A stretch of DNA of 64,000 nt from Pseudomonas fluorescens (GTDB taxonomy: Bacteria > Pseudomonadota > Gammaproteobacteria > Pseudomonadales > Pseudomonadaceae), in contig NZ_JAGGOG010000014.1 in assembly GCF_018614655.1 (NCBI RefSeq), positions 62,001 to 126,000 of the forward strand, read 5' to 3'. Below the pieces are notes generated by a model. That model searched no databases and was not told the origin of the DNA. It worked only from the letters and a program-made list of their open reading frames with translations. Positions 29,550-38,611 of the stretch are shown here, in pieces. Position numbers and translations under genes: made by a program. Within the stretch, counting starts at the first letter, position 1. The number at the start of each line of letters is the position of its first letter.

Positions 29550-30662
29550 ATGGAGCATATTCAACACCGCTTGCCGTGGAGTGCATCGGGCACCGAACGA
29601 ACGCTGACACTGTTTCGTTTTGGCAGTGGCGCACGCAAAGCGTACATCCAGGCGTCCTTGCATGCCGACGAGTTGCCGGGGATGCGCGTGGCCGTCGAGC
29701 TCAAGCGTCGTCTTCTGGAACTGGAAACACAAGGCCGCCTGACCGGGGTGATCGAGTTGGTGCCCCTGGCCAATCCGATCGGTATCGCCCAGATGTTCCA
29801 GGCCACCCATCAGGGGCGCTTTGAGTTCTCCAGCGGCAAGAACTTCAATCGTGACTTCCCGGAGTTGGTCGATACCGTTGCACCGCTGCTGGAAGGCCAA
29901 TTGGGAGACGATGCCGACGTCAACGTGGCATTGATCCGCCGCGCCATGGGCGATGCCCTCGCCGCCATGCCGGCACCGACCTCAGAACTCGACGGCCTGC
30001 GCCGCTTGTTGCTGCAGCATGCCTGCGACGCCGATGTGGTACTGGACCTGCACTGCGATTTCGAGTCGGTCATGTTGTTGTATGCAATGCCGCAGCACTG
30101 GCCACGCTTGCAGTCACTGGCCGCACGCCTCGGCGCCGAGGTCACTTTACTGGCCGAAGCAGCAGGCGGCAGTGCTTTCGACGAAGCCTGCGCCATTGCA
30201 TGGATACGCCTGGCCGAGCTGTTTCCGAAAGCCAATATTCCCCTGGCGTGCGCAGCCACCACCATCGAACTGCGTGGCATGGCAGACACCGAGCGCGAGC
30301 AGTGCATCGACAGTGCACAAGCCATTCTCGGGTATCTCGCCGAACAAGGCCTGATCAGCGGTGACTGGCCAGCGGCGCCTCCAAGCCGTTGCCAGGCTAT
30401 GCCATTCGCCGGCGCGCAGTACGCCTGTGCGCCCCACCCGGGTGTGGTGAGTTTTCTGCAACCGCTGGGCGCGCAGGTCAAGGTCGGCGATCCGCTATTC
30501 GAGGTCATCGACCCGCTGAGCGACCGCCATAGCGTGGTGCGCGCCAGCACCGACGGCATTCTCTATGCCCGCGAACGGCTGCGCTTTGCCCAGCCTGGAC
30601 TGTGGCTGGCCAAAGTGGCAGGCGTCACCCCTATTCGCCAGGGTCGCTTGCTCAGCGACTGA
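29550..30662 (+). CDS. Succinylglutamate desuccinylase/aspartoacylase-family deacylase
   Basis: 370-aa M14-like zinc hydrolase. The zinc motif HADELPGMRVAVE (HxxE, about residue 37) and a later DLHCDFESVML (His, about residue 166) fit the family; NFNRDFPE resembles the substrate-binding arginine region. The family removes N-succinyl or N-acetyl groups from amino acids. Lying inside a polar amino-acid importer operon, it may process an imported N-acylated amino acid; the substrate is inferred only. Confidence 0.85.
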   Translation: MEHIQHRLPWSASGTERTLTLFRFGSGARKAYIQASLHADELPGMRVAVELKRRLLELETQGRLTGVIELVPLANPIGIAQMFQATHQGRFEFSSGKNFNRDFPELVDTVAPLLEGQLGDDADVNVALIRRAMGDALAAMPAPTSELDGLRRLLLQHACDADVVLDLHCDFESVMLLYAMPQHWPRLQSLAARLGAEVTLLAEAAGGSAFDEACAIAWIRLAELFPKANIPLACAATTIELRGMADTEREQCIDSAQAILGYLAEQGLISGDWPAAPPSRCQAMPFAGAQYACAPHPGVVSFLQPLGAQVKVGDPLFEVIDPLSDRHSVVRASTDGILYARERLRFAQPGLWLAKVAGVTPIRQGRLLSD

Positions 30663-30680
30663 TTCCGGAGAGTTCAAACC

Positions 30681-31445
30681 ATGTACAAACTTGAAGTTCA
30701 GGATTTGCATAAAAGTTACGGCGCGCACCAGGTGCTCAAGGGCGTGTCCCTGCAAGCACGGGCCGGCGACGTGATCAGCATCATCGGTTCCAGTGGCTCT
30801 GGCAAAAGTACGTTCCTGCGCTGTATCAACCTGCTGGAGCAACCCAATGCGGGCCATATCGTGCTCAATGGCGAGCCGCTCAAGCTGGTGGCCAACAAGC
30901 TTGGTGGACTGAAGGCGGCCGAACCCACGCAGTTGCAACGTATGCGTTCGCAGCTATCGATGGTGTTTCAACACTTCAACCTCTGGTCACACATGAGCGC
31001 GCTGGAAAACGTCATGGAAGCCCCGGTGCATGTGCTGGGCCTGGGCAAGAAAGAGGCACGGGAAAAGGCCGAGCACTACCTTGATAAAGTCGGCGTGGCG
31101 CACCGCATGAGTGCCTGGCCGGCGCATATGTCCGGTGGCGAGCAGCAGCGCGTGGCCATTACCCGCGCACTGGCGATGGAACCGCAAGTGATGCTGTTTG
31201 ATGAGCCCACCTCGGCGCTCGACCCCGAACTGGTCGGCGAAGTGCTTAAAGTCATGCAGGATCTGGCGCAGGAAGGCCGCACCATGGTGGTGGTGACTCA
31301 CGAAATGGGCTTTGCCCGCGAGGTGTCGAACCAACTGGTGTTCCTGCACAAGGGCGTTGTTGAAGAGCGCGGCGACCCGCGTGAGGTGCTGGTCAACCCG
31401 CAGTCCGAACGCCTCCAGCAGTTTTTGTCCGGAAGCTTGAAGTAA
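30681..31445 (+). CDS. Polar amino-acid ABC transporter ATPase (HisP/GlnQ-type)
   Basis: 254 aa. Walker [21 protein letters not shown] (residues about 34-53), signature [19 protein letters not shown], Walker [20 protein letters not shown] and the His-switch VVTHEMGFA are all intact. Last gene of the transport operon, 18 bp after the deacylase. Confidence 0.95.
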   Translation: MYKLEVQDLHKSYGAHQVLKGVSLQARAGDVISIIGSSGSGKSTFLRCINLLEQPNAGHIVLNGEPLKLVANKLGGLKAAEPTQLQRMRSQLSMVFQHFNLWSHMSALENVMEAPVHVLGLGKKEAREKAEHYLDKVGVAHRMSAWPAHMSGGEQQRVAITRALAMEPQVMLFDEPTSALDPELVGEVLKVMQDLAQEGRTMVVVTHEMGFAREVSNQLVFLHKGVVEERGDPREVLVNPQSERLQQFLSGSLK

Positions 31446-31470
31446 GGCCGCCGTCCACTGCTCGGCGCTG

Positions 31471-31517
31471 CCCTGATCAGGTTGGCTTCGGATACACTCC
31501 AGCCAACCTTGTCAGGG
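31471..31517. promoter_or_regulatory. Long inverted repeat between ABC operon and RpiR gene
   Basis: 17-bp arms CCCTGATCAGGTTGGCT (31471-31487) and AGCCAACCTTGTCAGGG (31501-31517), with 15 of 17 positions paired around 13 bp. There is no T-run, so it suits an operator or an mRNA structure more than an intrinsic terminator. It lies about 50 bp before the RpiR start. Confidence 0.55.
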
Positions 31518-31564
31518 TATCAGGCACGACCCTTTTCTCACCTTCTGGAAATGTTGAGCTGGAT

Positions 31565-32473
31565 ATGCCAACCCCATCGAAAGACACCACGGTCTATGCC
31601 GCGCCGGTGATGCGCAAACTGACGGAAATCGTTTCCGAACTGCCGCCGTCACTGCGCAAGGTGGCGGACTTTATCCTGCGTCACCCGCTCAAAGCCGCAA
31701 CGCTGACCATCGAAGAGATGGCGCACGAAACATTGACCTCCCCCGCCGCCGTCAACCGTCTGGCCAAAGCGCTGAACCTCGGCGGTTACAGCGGCATGAA
31801 GGTCGAGTTGCTCGCCACGTTGCAGCAGATGGTGTCGCCGGTCGACAAACTGCGCAACGAACTTGCCCATCGCCCGGGCGGCGCGTTTGGCCTGCACGAG
31901 CAACTTCAGAGCGCCAGCAGCAACCTGGCCACGGCGGCGACCAACAACCACGCCGATACCTTTGAAGCGTTCGTCACTCGCCTGACCACGGCCCGCAAAA
32001 TCTACATTCTGGGATTCGGCAACAGTGTTTACTTGGCCGGCCTCGCCGCCTCGACCCTGATGCCCTTCTGCGCCGAAGCCACCGCCATCAGCATGGAGGG
32101 AGGCAACGAAAACGCCGCGTACCGACTGGCCGCGATCACTGATCAGGACGTGTTACTGGCGATCTCCCTTCCGCGCTACTCCCTCGACACCCTGCAACTG
32201 GCTCGCTTCGCCAATGAACGTGGCGCATCGGTACTGGCAATTACCGACTCCCCCGCCTCGCCGCTCACCGGCATTGCCGAACACACACTGTTTGCGCCTT
32301 GCGATCACCCGGTGCTAACCAGCTCCAACATCGCCGTGCTCGCCTTGATCGAAGGCTTGGTCGCCGGCGTGATGGCGCGCAATAAAGAGGCGGTTAAGCT
32401 GGCCACCGAACTGACTGAAAGCGTGATGTCGTACCTGCACATTCCTGCCAGTGGTAGGCCGTCGAAAAAGTAA
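31565..32473 (+). CDS. RpiR/MurR-family regulator with SIS domain
   Basis: 302 aa. The N-terminal HTH_6 region (about 20-95) includes LTIEEMAHETLTSPAAVNRL and LNLGGYSGMKVELLATLQQM; the C-terminal SIS domain (about 135-280) includes YILGFGNSVYLAGLAASTLM. Such regulators sense sugar phosphates or other metabolites through SIS. It is adjacent to, and co-oriented with, the amino-acid importer operon and is likely its regulator. Confidence 0.9.
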   Translation: MPTPSKDTTVYAAPVMRKLTEIVSELPPSLRKVADFILRHPLKAATLTIEEMAHETLTSPAAVNRLAKALNLGGYSGMKVELLATLQQMVSPVDKLRNELAHRPGGAFGLHEQLQSASSNLATAATNNHADTFEAFVTRLTTARKIYILGFGNSVYLAGLAASTLMPFCAEATAISMEGGNENAAYRLAAITDQDVLLAISLPRYSLDTLQLARFANERGASVLAITDSPASPLTGIAEHTLFAPCDHPVLTSSNIAVLALIEGLVAGVMARNKEAVKLATELTESVMSYLHIPASGRPSKK

Positions 32474-32542
32474 TTCCCTTAGGTTTTTTATCTGATGAGC
32501 CTGTGCGGTTTCGATGTGTTTAGAGCGTTTTCATACAGCCCA

Positions 32543-32785
32543 TCAGCCAACCGGCTCGAACCGCCGCCGCTTCAGGAACAACCCCACCCCCAGCGCAACG
32601 GCAAAGATCGACAGCAACCCCAAATCAAACCCCAATAAGCGGATCTGGCTTGCCGCAACGCAGCCGACCGCGCCCCCCACCACCAGCAACAGCCCTAGCC
32701 ATTTGCGAAGCAGATACGACTTAAGAAATCGATCGAACAGAAAAAACAGCACCAGGGCAATGACCAGTTGGGTAATTTCGGACAT
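32543..32785 (-). CDS. Small inner-membrane protein
   Basis: 80 aa, MSEITQLVIALVLFFLFDRF at the start. Two or three hydrophobic segments, ending FLKRRRFEPVG. Not recognised. First of three small minus-strand genes, in genome order, that precede the GNAT gene. Confidence 0.55.
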   Translation of the reverse strand: MSEITQLVIALVLFFLFDRFLKSYLLRKWLGLLLVVGGAVGCVAASQIRLLGFDLGLLSIFAVALGVGLFLKRRRFEPVG

Positions 32786-32797
32786 GTGCTTCTCCAG

Positions 32798-33082
32798 TCA
32801 GGTCTTGATGATCAGTGTCGAACCGCTGCATTGCGGGCCGATACCGCCGTTGACCTGCGCCTCGATGCTGACCAGTACGTCGCCGGCATGATAGGTGGGC
32901 AGGATGTCATTGGCATACATGCGTACACCGGCCCCTACAGGAACACCCACGTAGGGGGAGGCCACAGCAGAGGTGGCGGAAGCGAAGGCCGTGGCGGCAA
33001 GGTTAGCGATTTTGGTGCGCTGGGCATTGAGGGCATCGCTCTGTTGCCGGGTCAGCGGATTGGAGATGCCGATCATCATCAC
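32798..33082 (-). CDS. Small hypothetical protein
   Basis: 94 aa at most. Starts GTG 33082 or ATG 33079/33076. ANLAATAFASATSAVASPYV is small-residue-rich, and the C-terminal half DVLVSIEAQVNGGIGPQCSG is beta-like. Not recognised. It ends 12 bp before the 80-aa membrane protein gene. Confidence 0.5.
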   Translation of the reverse strand: MMMIGISNPLTRQQSDALNAQRTKIANLAATAFASATSAVASPYVGVPVGAGVRMYANDILPTYHAGDVLVSIEAQVNGGIGPQCSGSTLIIKT

Positions 33083-33094
33083 GCACGGCAGGCT

Positions 33095-33277
33095 CTAGGC
33101 CTGCATCTTGTCGTACACCTCGACGACCTTGCTGTTGACCTCATAATGGGCCCTTTTCGCCTCGCCAAAATGCAGCTCGCGCAGGCGTCCGCGCTCGCTG
33201 TCAGTGAGGGTGATCTGCGATACGTTGAAAACGATCCCGTGATTGCCCATGTAGTGGAAAGTCCCTTCGAACTTCAT
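33095..33277 (-). CDS. Small hypothetical protein
   Basis: 60 aa from ATG 33277, where AAAGGA lies eight bases upstream; ATG 33286 overlaps that site. Sequence begins MKFEGTFHYMGNHGIVFNVS and ends KVVEVYDKMQA. Not recognised. First in transcription order of a three-gene small cluster on the minus strand. Confidence 0.5.
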   Translation of the reverse strand: MKFEGTFHYMGNHGIVFNVSQITLTDSERGRLRELHFGEAKRAHYEVNSKVVEVYDKMQA

Positions 33278-33350
33278 TGCGCGCATCCTTTCGAGCCAAA
33301 GACGGCGATTCTCTACAAGGAGCGCATTGGGTTCAAATCATTTCACCTTG

Positions 33351-33833
33351 CTAATAAGCTGGGGCGCCCGTCGTAAGGCTCTGACGAACATAATAATTGT
33401 CGAACTCACTACTTTCGACGAATTGGAAACCATGGCGGGTATAAAAACGATTCGAGGCGCTTTCTTTGAGAGCACCGACCTTAATAGGGAGTGCAGCCAC
33501 ATCCGCCGCTTTGCAAATCTGAGCGAGCACGGCAGAGCCTATCCCTGATCCTTGCGCACTCGGCCTCACGTATAAGTGGTCGAGCACGAGCTCATTGGAG
33601 TGATGCTTGACCACTACAAAGCCGACCCTATCTCCAGATACCTCAATGTAGCGTGTGTTGTGGGCTTCAAACCCGCTAAGAAACCGCTCGCGCGCCCGTA
33701 CTGGATCAAATCGCCCGACGCGTTCCAAACTTTCACGCATAGCCTCAATCCGAATGGCAACAAGATCGTCCACATCGCTTTGTTGAGCGGGGACTAACAT
33801 GACTGGCGAGTGTTGATTGAGTGTGATGGGCAT
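33351..33833 (-). CDS. GNAT-family N-acetyltransferase
   Basis: 160 aa. Acetyl-CoA binding motif A: VLDHLYVRPSAQGSGIGSAV (about residues 82-101), with the Q/R-x-x-G-x-G/A pattern QGSGIGSA. C-terminal motif NRFYTRHGFQFVESSEF. The substrate is unknown. Confidence 0.9.
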   Translation of the reverse strand: MPITLNQHSPVMLVPAQQSDVDDLVAIRIEAMRESLERVGRFDPVRARERFLSGFEAHNTRYIEVSGDRVGFVVVKHHSNELVLDHLYVRPSAQGSGIGSAVLAQICKAADVAALPIKVGALKESASNRFYTRHGFQFVESSEFDNYYVRQSLTTGAPAY

Positions 33834-33986
33834 ATTTTACGCTCTATGTACTATCCAGGGATGGCCAGTATTGGAAAATCGGGATCAGCACAGTCCGCTT
33901 TTTACCCATTCATACCCAATACAGCCATGGTGCGTATTCGAAGCATTACAATGGCGACTTTTCTGACGACAAGGATGTAGACAGTG

Positions 33987-34484
33987 ATGATAAAACGGCG
34001 ATTTTCTCTAGCCTTGAGCCTTCTATGGCGGACCTACGTGGTGTATTTCATCTACTCCGTAGTATTCAGCCTGGTGTTCGGACTGGCGTTCGGCAGACTA
34101 GTGATCGCCAGCAGAGACTTCTTGATGTTCGCGCCGGCAATAGCACTCGCCGTGTTCGCGCTGCTGCTTGCAATCCTGGAGGTAGGATTGCGCATCAATT
34201 TGCTGCGGGCCGTGTTCGGCGGTCGGTTGAAGCGCTCGCCGGCGCAATGGCGAACCCACGCTCTTCAACTATCACTGGCGCTGATCTCCCTGGCCACCTT
34301 GAACGCCCTGCTTGCTTTTTTTGCGCCGCTTAATATTTGGCTGTACTACAAAGTCTACGGTGGCCCACTGCTGTTTGCCGTTGGTGTCTTCGCTACCGGT
34401 TGGATACAGGTGACCCCGAGCGCCGCAGAAACGATCACTGCGCCGGTAGAAAATTCGTCAGCAATAAGCTCTACGCGTAATTGA
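33987..34484 (+). CDS. Four-helix membrane protein, unknown
   Basis: 165 aa from ATG 33987 (GTG 33984 alternative), AAGGA upstream. Four hydrophobic segments are visible, including YVVYFIYSVVFSLVFGLAFG and LMFAPAIALAVFALLLAILE. The C-terminal tail (about 20 aa) is Ser/Thr-rich. No family is recognised. Confidence 0.6.
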   Translation: MIKRRFSLALSLLWRTYVVYFIYSVVFSLVFGLAFGRLVIASRDFLMFAPAIALAVFALLLAILEVGLRINLLRAVFGGRLKRSPAQWRTHALQLSLALISLATLNALLAFFAPLNIWLYYKVYGGPLLFAVGVFATGWIQVTPSAAETITAPVENSSAISSTRN

Positions 34485-34494
34485 GTCCAATGTG

Positions 34495-34527
34495 CTGTTG
34501 ACGCTCATCGAGCATCAGGGTCAACAG
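34495..34527. other. Inverted repeat after the membrane protein gene
   Basis: CTGTTGAC (34495-34502) and GTCAACAG (34520-34527), a perfect 8-bp repeat around 17 bp. No T-run; function unknown. The rest of 34485-34710 holds no gene I can support. Confidence 0.35.
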
Positions 34528-34710
34528 GTCGAGCCGTGCGACGATCTACCAAACTCGACGGCGAAATTGAGGTTGCTGCGCTCATCCGATATCTCGTTGC
34601 ACAATCGGGGTAAGGCCAAATTTAAAATAATGGTGGTATGACCCCTATTTCCCTGCTTCCCATTGGTCTAAAAAATTGCGGCAGTGAAATGGGATAATTA
34701 CACCTGCTTT

Positions 34711-35313
34711 CTAAGAGCGCATACCCATCCAGATTACGGCCTCAGTCCATGCAGTCACTATCGGTGCCAGGCCCCTGAACCAGGGGTCGCGCACATCTAT
34801 CTGCGCTACTGAGCAGTCATGATGGTACTGCTCCTCCTCCACAATCGAAGTAATGGCCGCCACCGCGTGGAGATCGATATCGCCCAGCACATCAAGTTGA
34901 TGGGCCAGGTGCTTGAGCACCACACTTTCAACTGCGACGGTAGTAGCGATAATCGCTTTACGGCCACAGAGGCCAGTAACCAGACCCAATGCAAGGCCGC
35001 CGATGCCACACAACCAATAACTATGGCAGCGGGGATAACTGCGACGTTGCAGCTCCTCCTGAAAAACCGTCCGATGGCGGCGTTCGTGGGAGAGAAACTC
35101 CTTGAGTTCATCCACCATGCCCGGGACGAAAATCCGGGCCATAAACAACTGTCCGCTGTAGATACAGATCGCACCATGCTCGCCCGCATGGTCAACCTTC
35201 ATCATGCGGTTGCCGAGGTCTTTGCCCTCAGCCGTGTAGTCCGGTGAATTCACATTGAGACTTCTTGTTCGAGGGGCGTGGTCATCGACCTGTCCTTGCG
35301 CTTGAGTCGGCAT
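34711..35313 (-). CDS. Coq7-family (demethoxyubiquinone hydroxylase-like) protein
   Basis: 200-aa diiron protein of the Coq7 family. VDHAGEHGAICIYSGQL has the first E..H ligand pattern, FLSHERRHRTVF the next, and VEEEQYHHD the last E..H. Family members hydroxylate a ubiquinone precursor. This copy has a short N-terminus and lies among unrelated accessory genes, so it may be a second, paralogous enzyme; Pseudomonas normally has a coq7 elsewhere. Confidence 0.82.
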   Translation of the reverse strand: MPTQAQGQVDDHAPRTRSLNVNSPDYTAEGKDLGNRMMKVDHAGEHGAICIYSGQLFMARIFVPGMVDELKEFLSHERRHRTVFQEELQRRSYPRCHSYWLCGIGGLALGLVTGLCGRKAIIATTVAVESVVLKHLAHQLDVLGDIDLHAVAAITSIVEEEQYHHDCSVAQIDVRDPWFRGLAPIVTAWTEAVIWMGMRS

Positions 35314-35531
35314 CGTGCTGTAACGCCAGGCAGATAAGCAAGTGAGTTCACAGAGCAGCCCCTCAGAATCGTCGATTTGGCCGATCTTTAAGCAGCGGAC
35401 AGGCCGCTACGGGTCGATAGTGGTCAGTTGCGAGCGACTGCGCTTGGGAGGCCCTGTCTTCAGCCGAGGAGCCGACAGAGGGTGAACAGCGCGCTGGTTT
35501 GAGTGGGTCACCCTTCTCGGAGCATCTTCGA
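35314..35531. other. Non-coding spacer
   Basis: 218 bp between the Coq7-like gene and the HxlR gene, with no supported gene or clear element. Confidence 0.3.
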
Positions 35532-35960
35532 TCAAGTAGAACAAACCTGACGTGGGGCATCACCGGGCGTTCCGTCAAAGCGGGCGCGCGCAGCATGGAT
35601 GTCGCCATAGCGGCGATCCGCCCAATCGATGAGGCCCGCCATCGGTTCCAGCAGTGATTGGCCCAGCGGGGCCAACCGATATTCAACGCCCGGTGGCTTG
35701 GTCGGAAAGACATGGCGGGTGATCAGTCCGTCGCGCTCCAAATCGCGCAAGGTCTGGGTGAGCATGCGCTTGGAAATGTCATGGACTGCGCGGTGAAGCT
35801 CGCTGAAGCGGTGTGGTCGCATCGCGAGAGCCATGATCATGAGCATGCTCCATTTGTCGCCGATACGGTCGAGCACGTCTCGAACCGGGCAGTGCACGGA
35901 TTGGGACTCGCCCAACGGATATCGGCTAAATCTTTCGATAGCACTCAATGCGTTGCTCAT
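35532..35960 (-). CDS. HxlR-family transcriptional regulator
   Basis: 142-aa winged-helix regulator. [20 protein letters not shown] (about residues 24-43) contains the family Cys24, which often senses electrophiles, and then [20 protein letters not shown] and the wing [10 protein letters not shown]. It is divergent from an NmrA-like gene, a common HxlR target arrangement. Confidence 0.92.
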   Translation of the reverse strand: MSNALSAIERFSRYPLGESQSVHCPVRDVLDRIGDKWSMLMIMALAMRPHRFSELHRAVHDISKRMLTQTLRDLERDGLITRHVFPTKPPGVEYRLAPLGQSLLEPMAGLIDWADRRYGDIHAARARFDGTPGDAPRQVCST

Positions 35961-36269
35961 GCGGAATTCCTCGAGATCTGCTGGTTACAAAAAACTGCCT
36001 CCTTACGGCGCAAGGCGGCGGTCTCTATAGTAGACCTATCCCAATTAATAAGTGCCACTCGAGGCGCTCCCATGTCCCTATCTGTTCTCACTTGTTTTCT
36101 TCACTGGCCCCGACATACAGGCGGATCACGCCAGGAGCGGCTTTGCCGTCTGGCAATTGAATGGGGCTATGGTTTGGAATCGCTTACTCCAACTAAAGCG
36201 TATCGGTAGGAACGCCTGCCTGTTAGTTGGCCTTTATGAACAAGAATCCTACAGATCAGGAGAGCGCTC
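35961..36269. promoter_or_regulatory. HxlR / NmrA-like divergent promoter region
   Basis: 309 bp. It holds GGTCT-N7-AGACC (36020-36036) about 60 bp from the HxlR start and within TATAGTAGACCTATCCC, a good place for an HxlR dimer. The rest shows no gene of support, although short open frames exist. Confidence 0.45.
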
Positions 36270-37142
36270 ATGTTTTTAGTCATGGGAATTACGGGAAAAG
36301 TTGGCGGTGCAACGGCAAAACATCTGTTAGCGCAAGGCAAAGCAGTACGCGCGCTCGTCCGCAATCGTGGAAAGGCGGCGAAATGGGCCGACGAAGGCGT
36401 GCAACTGGTAGACGGCGACTGGAATGATTCGGCAGCCATGGAGATGGCGCTTAGAGATGTCGAAGGCGCATTTGTCATGTTGCCAGCTGAATGGGCACCT
36501 TCGCCTGATTACAAAGAAGCGAAGACAGTGATTGCAAACTACGTCGGTGCGCTTGCCCAGGCAGCACCGCCGCGGGTGGTAGCACTCTCATCAATGGGTG
36601 CGAACAGAACCAGCGGGCTGGGGATGATCACGGCCCTGTCGCTTCTGGAGCAAGGATTTCGCGACCTGAAATTGCCGATAGCCTATGTGCGCGCCGGCGG
36701 TTTTTTCGAAAACTTCCTCTACGGCTTGCATGTCGCCCGGGGTGGCACGCTCCCCGTCTACTACAACCCGACAGATCGGAAATCGACCATGGTCGCGACC
36801 CATGATATCGGCGCCGAGATCGCAGCGCTTCTAACCGGGCCCGCATGGTTGGAGCATCGGGTCATCGAGCTCGGTTCGATGGTCAGTGCGGATGAAGTAG
36901 CGACACAATTGGGTGAAGTCTTGAAGGTCGACGTCAACGCTTTTGCGATCCCGCGGGCCGGGTGGTCGACGGCATTTGAACAGTTCGGCATTCCGAAGGG
37001 CCAGACGGGACCGGCCGAAGCGATGTTTGACGCCGTCAACTCAGGCTGGATGGACCTCGGGGTCGAGGGTACGGAACACGTCCCGGGCGCGACGTCCGCC
37101 CGAGATGTCTTCGCGGCAGCCCATAAGGCCGCTACAGCGTAG
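36270..37142 (+). CDS. NmrA-like NAD(P)-binding protein
   Basis: 290 aa atypical short-chain dehydrogenase of the NmrA/QorB type. Rossmann start MFLVMGITGKVGGATAKHLL gives the GxxGxxG nucleotide site. AGGAGAGC precedes the ATG. Such proteins can be quinone/aldehyde reductases or redox sensors. It is divergent from HxlR, which probably controls it. Confidence 0.85.
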   Translation: MFLVMGITGKVGGATAKHLLAQGKAVRALVRNRGKAAKWADEGVQLVDGDWNDSAAMEMALRDVEGAFVMLPAEWAPSPDYKEAKTVIANYVGALAQAAPPRVVALSSMGANRTSGLGMITALSLLEQGFRDLKLPIAYVRAGGFFENFLYGLHVARGGTLPVYYNPTDRKSTMVATHDIGAEIAALLTGPAWLEHRVIELGSMVSADEVATQLGEVLKVDVNAFAIPRAGWSTAFEQFGIPKGQTGPAEAMFDAVNSGWMDLGVEGTEHVPGATSARDVFAAAHKAATA

Positions 37143-37283
37143 GGGCCCGGATCAGCGGTGGAGGCGACTTTCGGAACCTATTCCGGAAACTCGCACCCCC
37201 ATCGCGACTCTGGCAGAGAGACCGAAACAGCCCGTTTCCCTGTGAACTGCTGCGTTCATACCAACAAAGATAGAGGTTGAAAT

Positions 37284-37385
37284 ATGAAGGTTCTTGTTTT
37301 GGGTGCAACAGGCGGAACCGGACGGTTTGTCGGTCAGGCGGGCACGCCATTTCTCGGCAGCATTCAAGGTCGTACAAATGTCTAA
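37284..37385 (+). pseudogene. Truncated SDR/NAD(P)-binding gene start
   Basis: MKVLVLGATGGTGRFVGQAG is a clear Rossmann N-terminus, with GAGG upstream, but the frame ends after 33 codons at 37383 and overlaps the next gene's start. The fragment appears to be the 5' stump of an NAD(P)-dependent epimerase left after deletion. Confidence 0.6.
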
Positions 37386-37743
37386 AATCTCTTTGCGCCA
37401 AGTCTTACCCTTAGCGCTTGCCGCTTTCTTCGTCGTGGGTTCACTCAGCAACATCTTCGCTCCGGGATCTATCTACGAGGAATACCTCAGATGGGGATAC
37501 CCGAGCTGGTTTCATTTCGTGACTGGATCGCTGGAGCTCACTGCAGCCATTCTGCTTTTTCGGGCGCCGAGTCGCCTATTAGGCTCGGCGCTCGGCTGCA
37601 CTGTCATGTTTGCCGCCCTCGCGACCGTCATCTTCCACGGCGAATACGGGCACGCTGTGCCACCACTCGTCGTGGCTACATTGTCACTTGTGGTCGGCTG
37701 GATAAGCAGGCGCAAGCGGATGGGGTTAGCCGAACCGAGTTGA
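37378..37743 (+). CDS. DoxX-like small membrane protein
   Basis: 121 aa, starting ATG 37378 (MSKISLRQVLPLALAAFFVV). Four hydrophobic segments and the motif YEEYLRWGYPSWFHFVTGSL are those of the DoxX-like family. Function unclear. It follows directly the SDR fragment that it overlaps by 8 bp, so translation may be coupled. Confidence 0.8.
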   Translation: MSKISLRQVLPLALAAFFVVGSLSNIFAPGSIYEEYLRWGYPSWFHFVTGSLELTAAILLFRAPSRLLGSALGCTVMFAALATVIFHGEYGHAVPPLVVATLSLVVGWISRRKRMGLAEPS

Positions 37744-37915
37744 CGCAGAGGGGCTGCTTTTCGAGCGCTGTTGCCAGCACACATAAAGCAAGCCACCAAT
37801 GACCGCTGTCGGGCAACTTGATGGACATTCCGACCGGCAGGTTTGGGCCGGGATCCGCCCCTCGTGGATGGCTACTTTTGACCAACCGCTGTCTTTCAGA
37901 TCCCCAAAACCTGAC

Positions 37916-38611
37916 TCAAACCAACAACTCGCTAATCCACCGCGCCTGCCGGGCAATCTCCTGCACCTTCTCCTCCGGCACCTCCTGCCGCGCCCGGGCG
38001 AACTGGGACAGGGTGTGTTGCTTGTGCCGCAAAATACGCCGCCACTTGCCCAGAAACGCCGGACTACGTGCCTGCATCTGCAGCGGGCCGAAGTACAATT
38101 CTTCGTCGGTGTAGATCACCGGCCCGTCGCGTTCGGCAACGATGATTTCGTAGTCGAAGCGGTTTTCCCGCAGCAGTTCCTCGCAGAGGATGCGGTAGTC
38201 ATTTTCCATCAGCCATTGGCGCAGGGGCTGCTCGCCGCCGTTGGGTTGCAGGATCAGGCGTTCCTGGCCGCTCAGGCGTGACTTGCCGCTGTCGAGGATG
38301 TCGCGGATGGTCTCGCCGCCCATGCCGCAGATGCTGATCGCGGTGATTCGGTCTTGCGGCTCGATCGCTGCCAGGCCATTGCCCAGGCGCACGGTGATCT
38401 GCGAGTCCAGGCCGTTCTCGCGCACTGTGCGTTCGGCCGAGCGGAACGGCGTCAGTGCCACTTCGCCGGCCACCGCCGCCGTGATGGCGCCACGGCGCAT
38501 CAATGCCACCGGTAGGTAGCCATGATCGGAGCCGATGTCGGCCAGGCGGGCACCGGCAGGCACATGGGCTGCCACGCGCTCCAGGCGCATGGACAATGTC
38601 TGTTCGTTCAA
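37916..38611 (-). CDS. trmK: tRNA (adenine(22)-N1)-methyltransferase TrmK-like
   Basis: 231 aa from TTG 38611, preceded by AAGGAA at six bases. TrmK methylates A22 of tRNA. SAM motif LADIGSDHGYLPVALMRRGA is near residue 22, then GNGLAAI, and the CGMGGETIRDIL loop of the TrmK family. ATG 38686 gives a non-homologous N-terminus and was rejected. Opposite strand from the flanking genes. Confidence 0.85.
   Translation of the reverse strand: MNEQTLSMRLERVAAHVPAGARLADIGSDHGYLPVALMRRGAITAAVAGEVALTPFRSAERTVRENGLDSQITVRLGNGLAAIEPQDRITAISICGMGGETIRDILDSGKSRLSGQERLILQPNGGEQPLRQWLMENDYRILCEELLRENRFDYEIIVAERDGPVIYTDEELYFGPLQMQARSPAFLGKWRRILRHKQHTLSQFARARQEVPEEKVQEIARQARWISELLV

Noticed and set aside
34495..34710. 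Possible gene remnant after the membrane protein gene
   Set aside because: Short open frames gave no recognisable motif.
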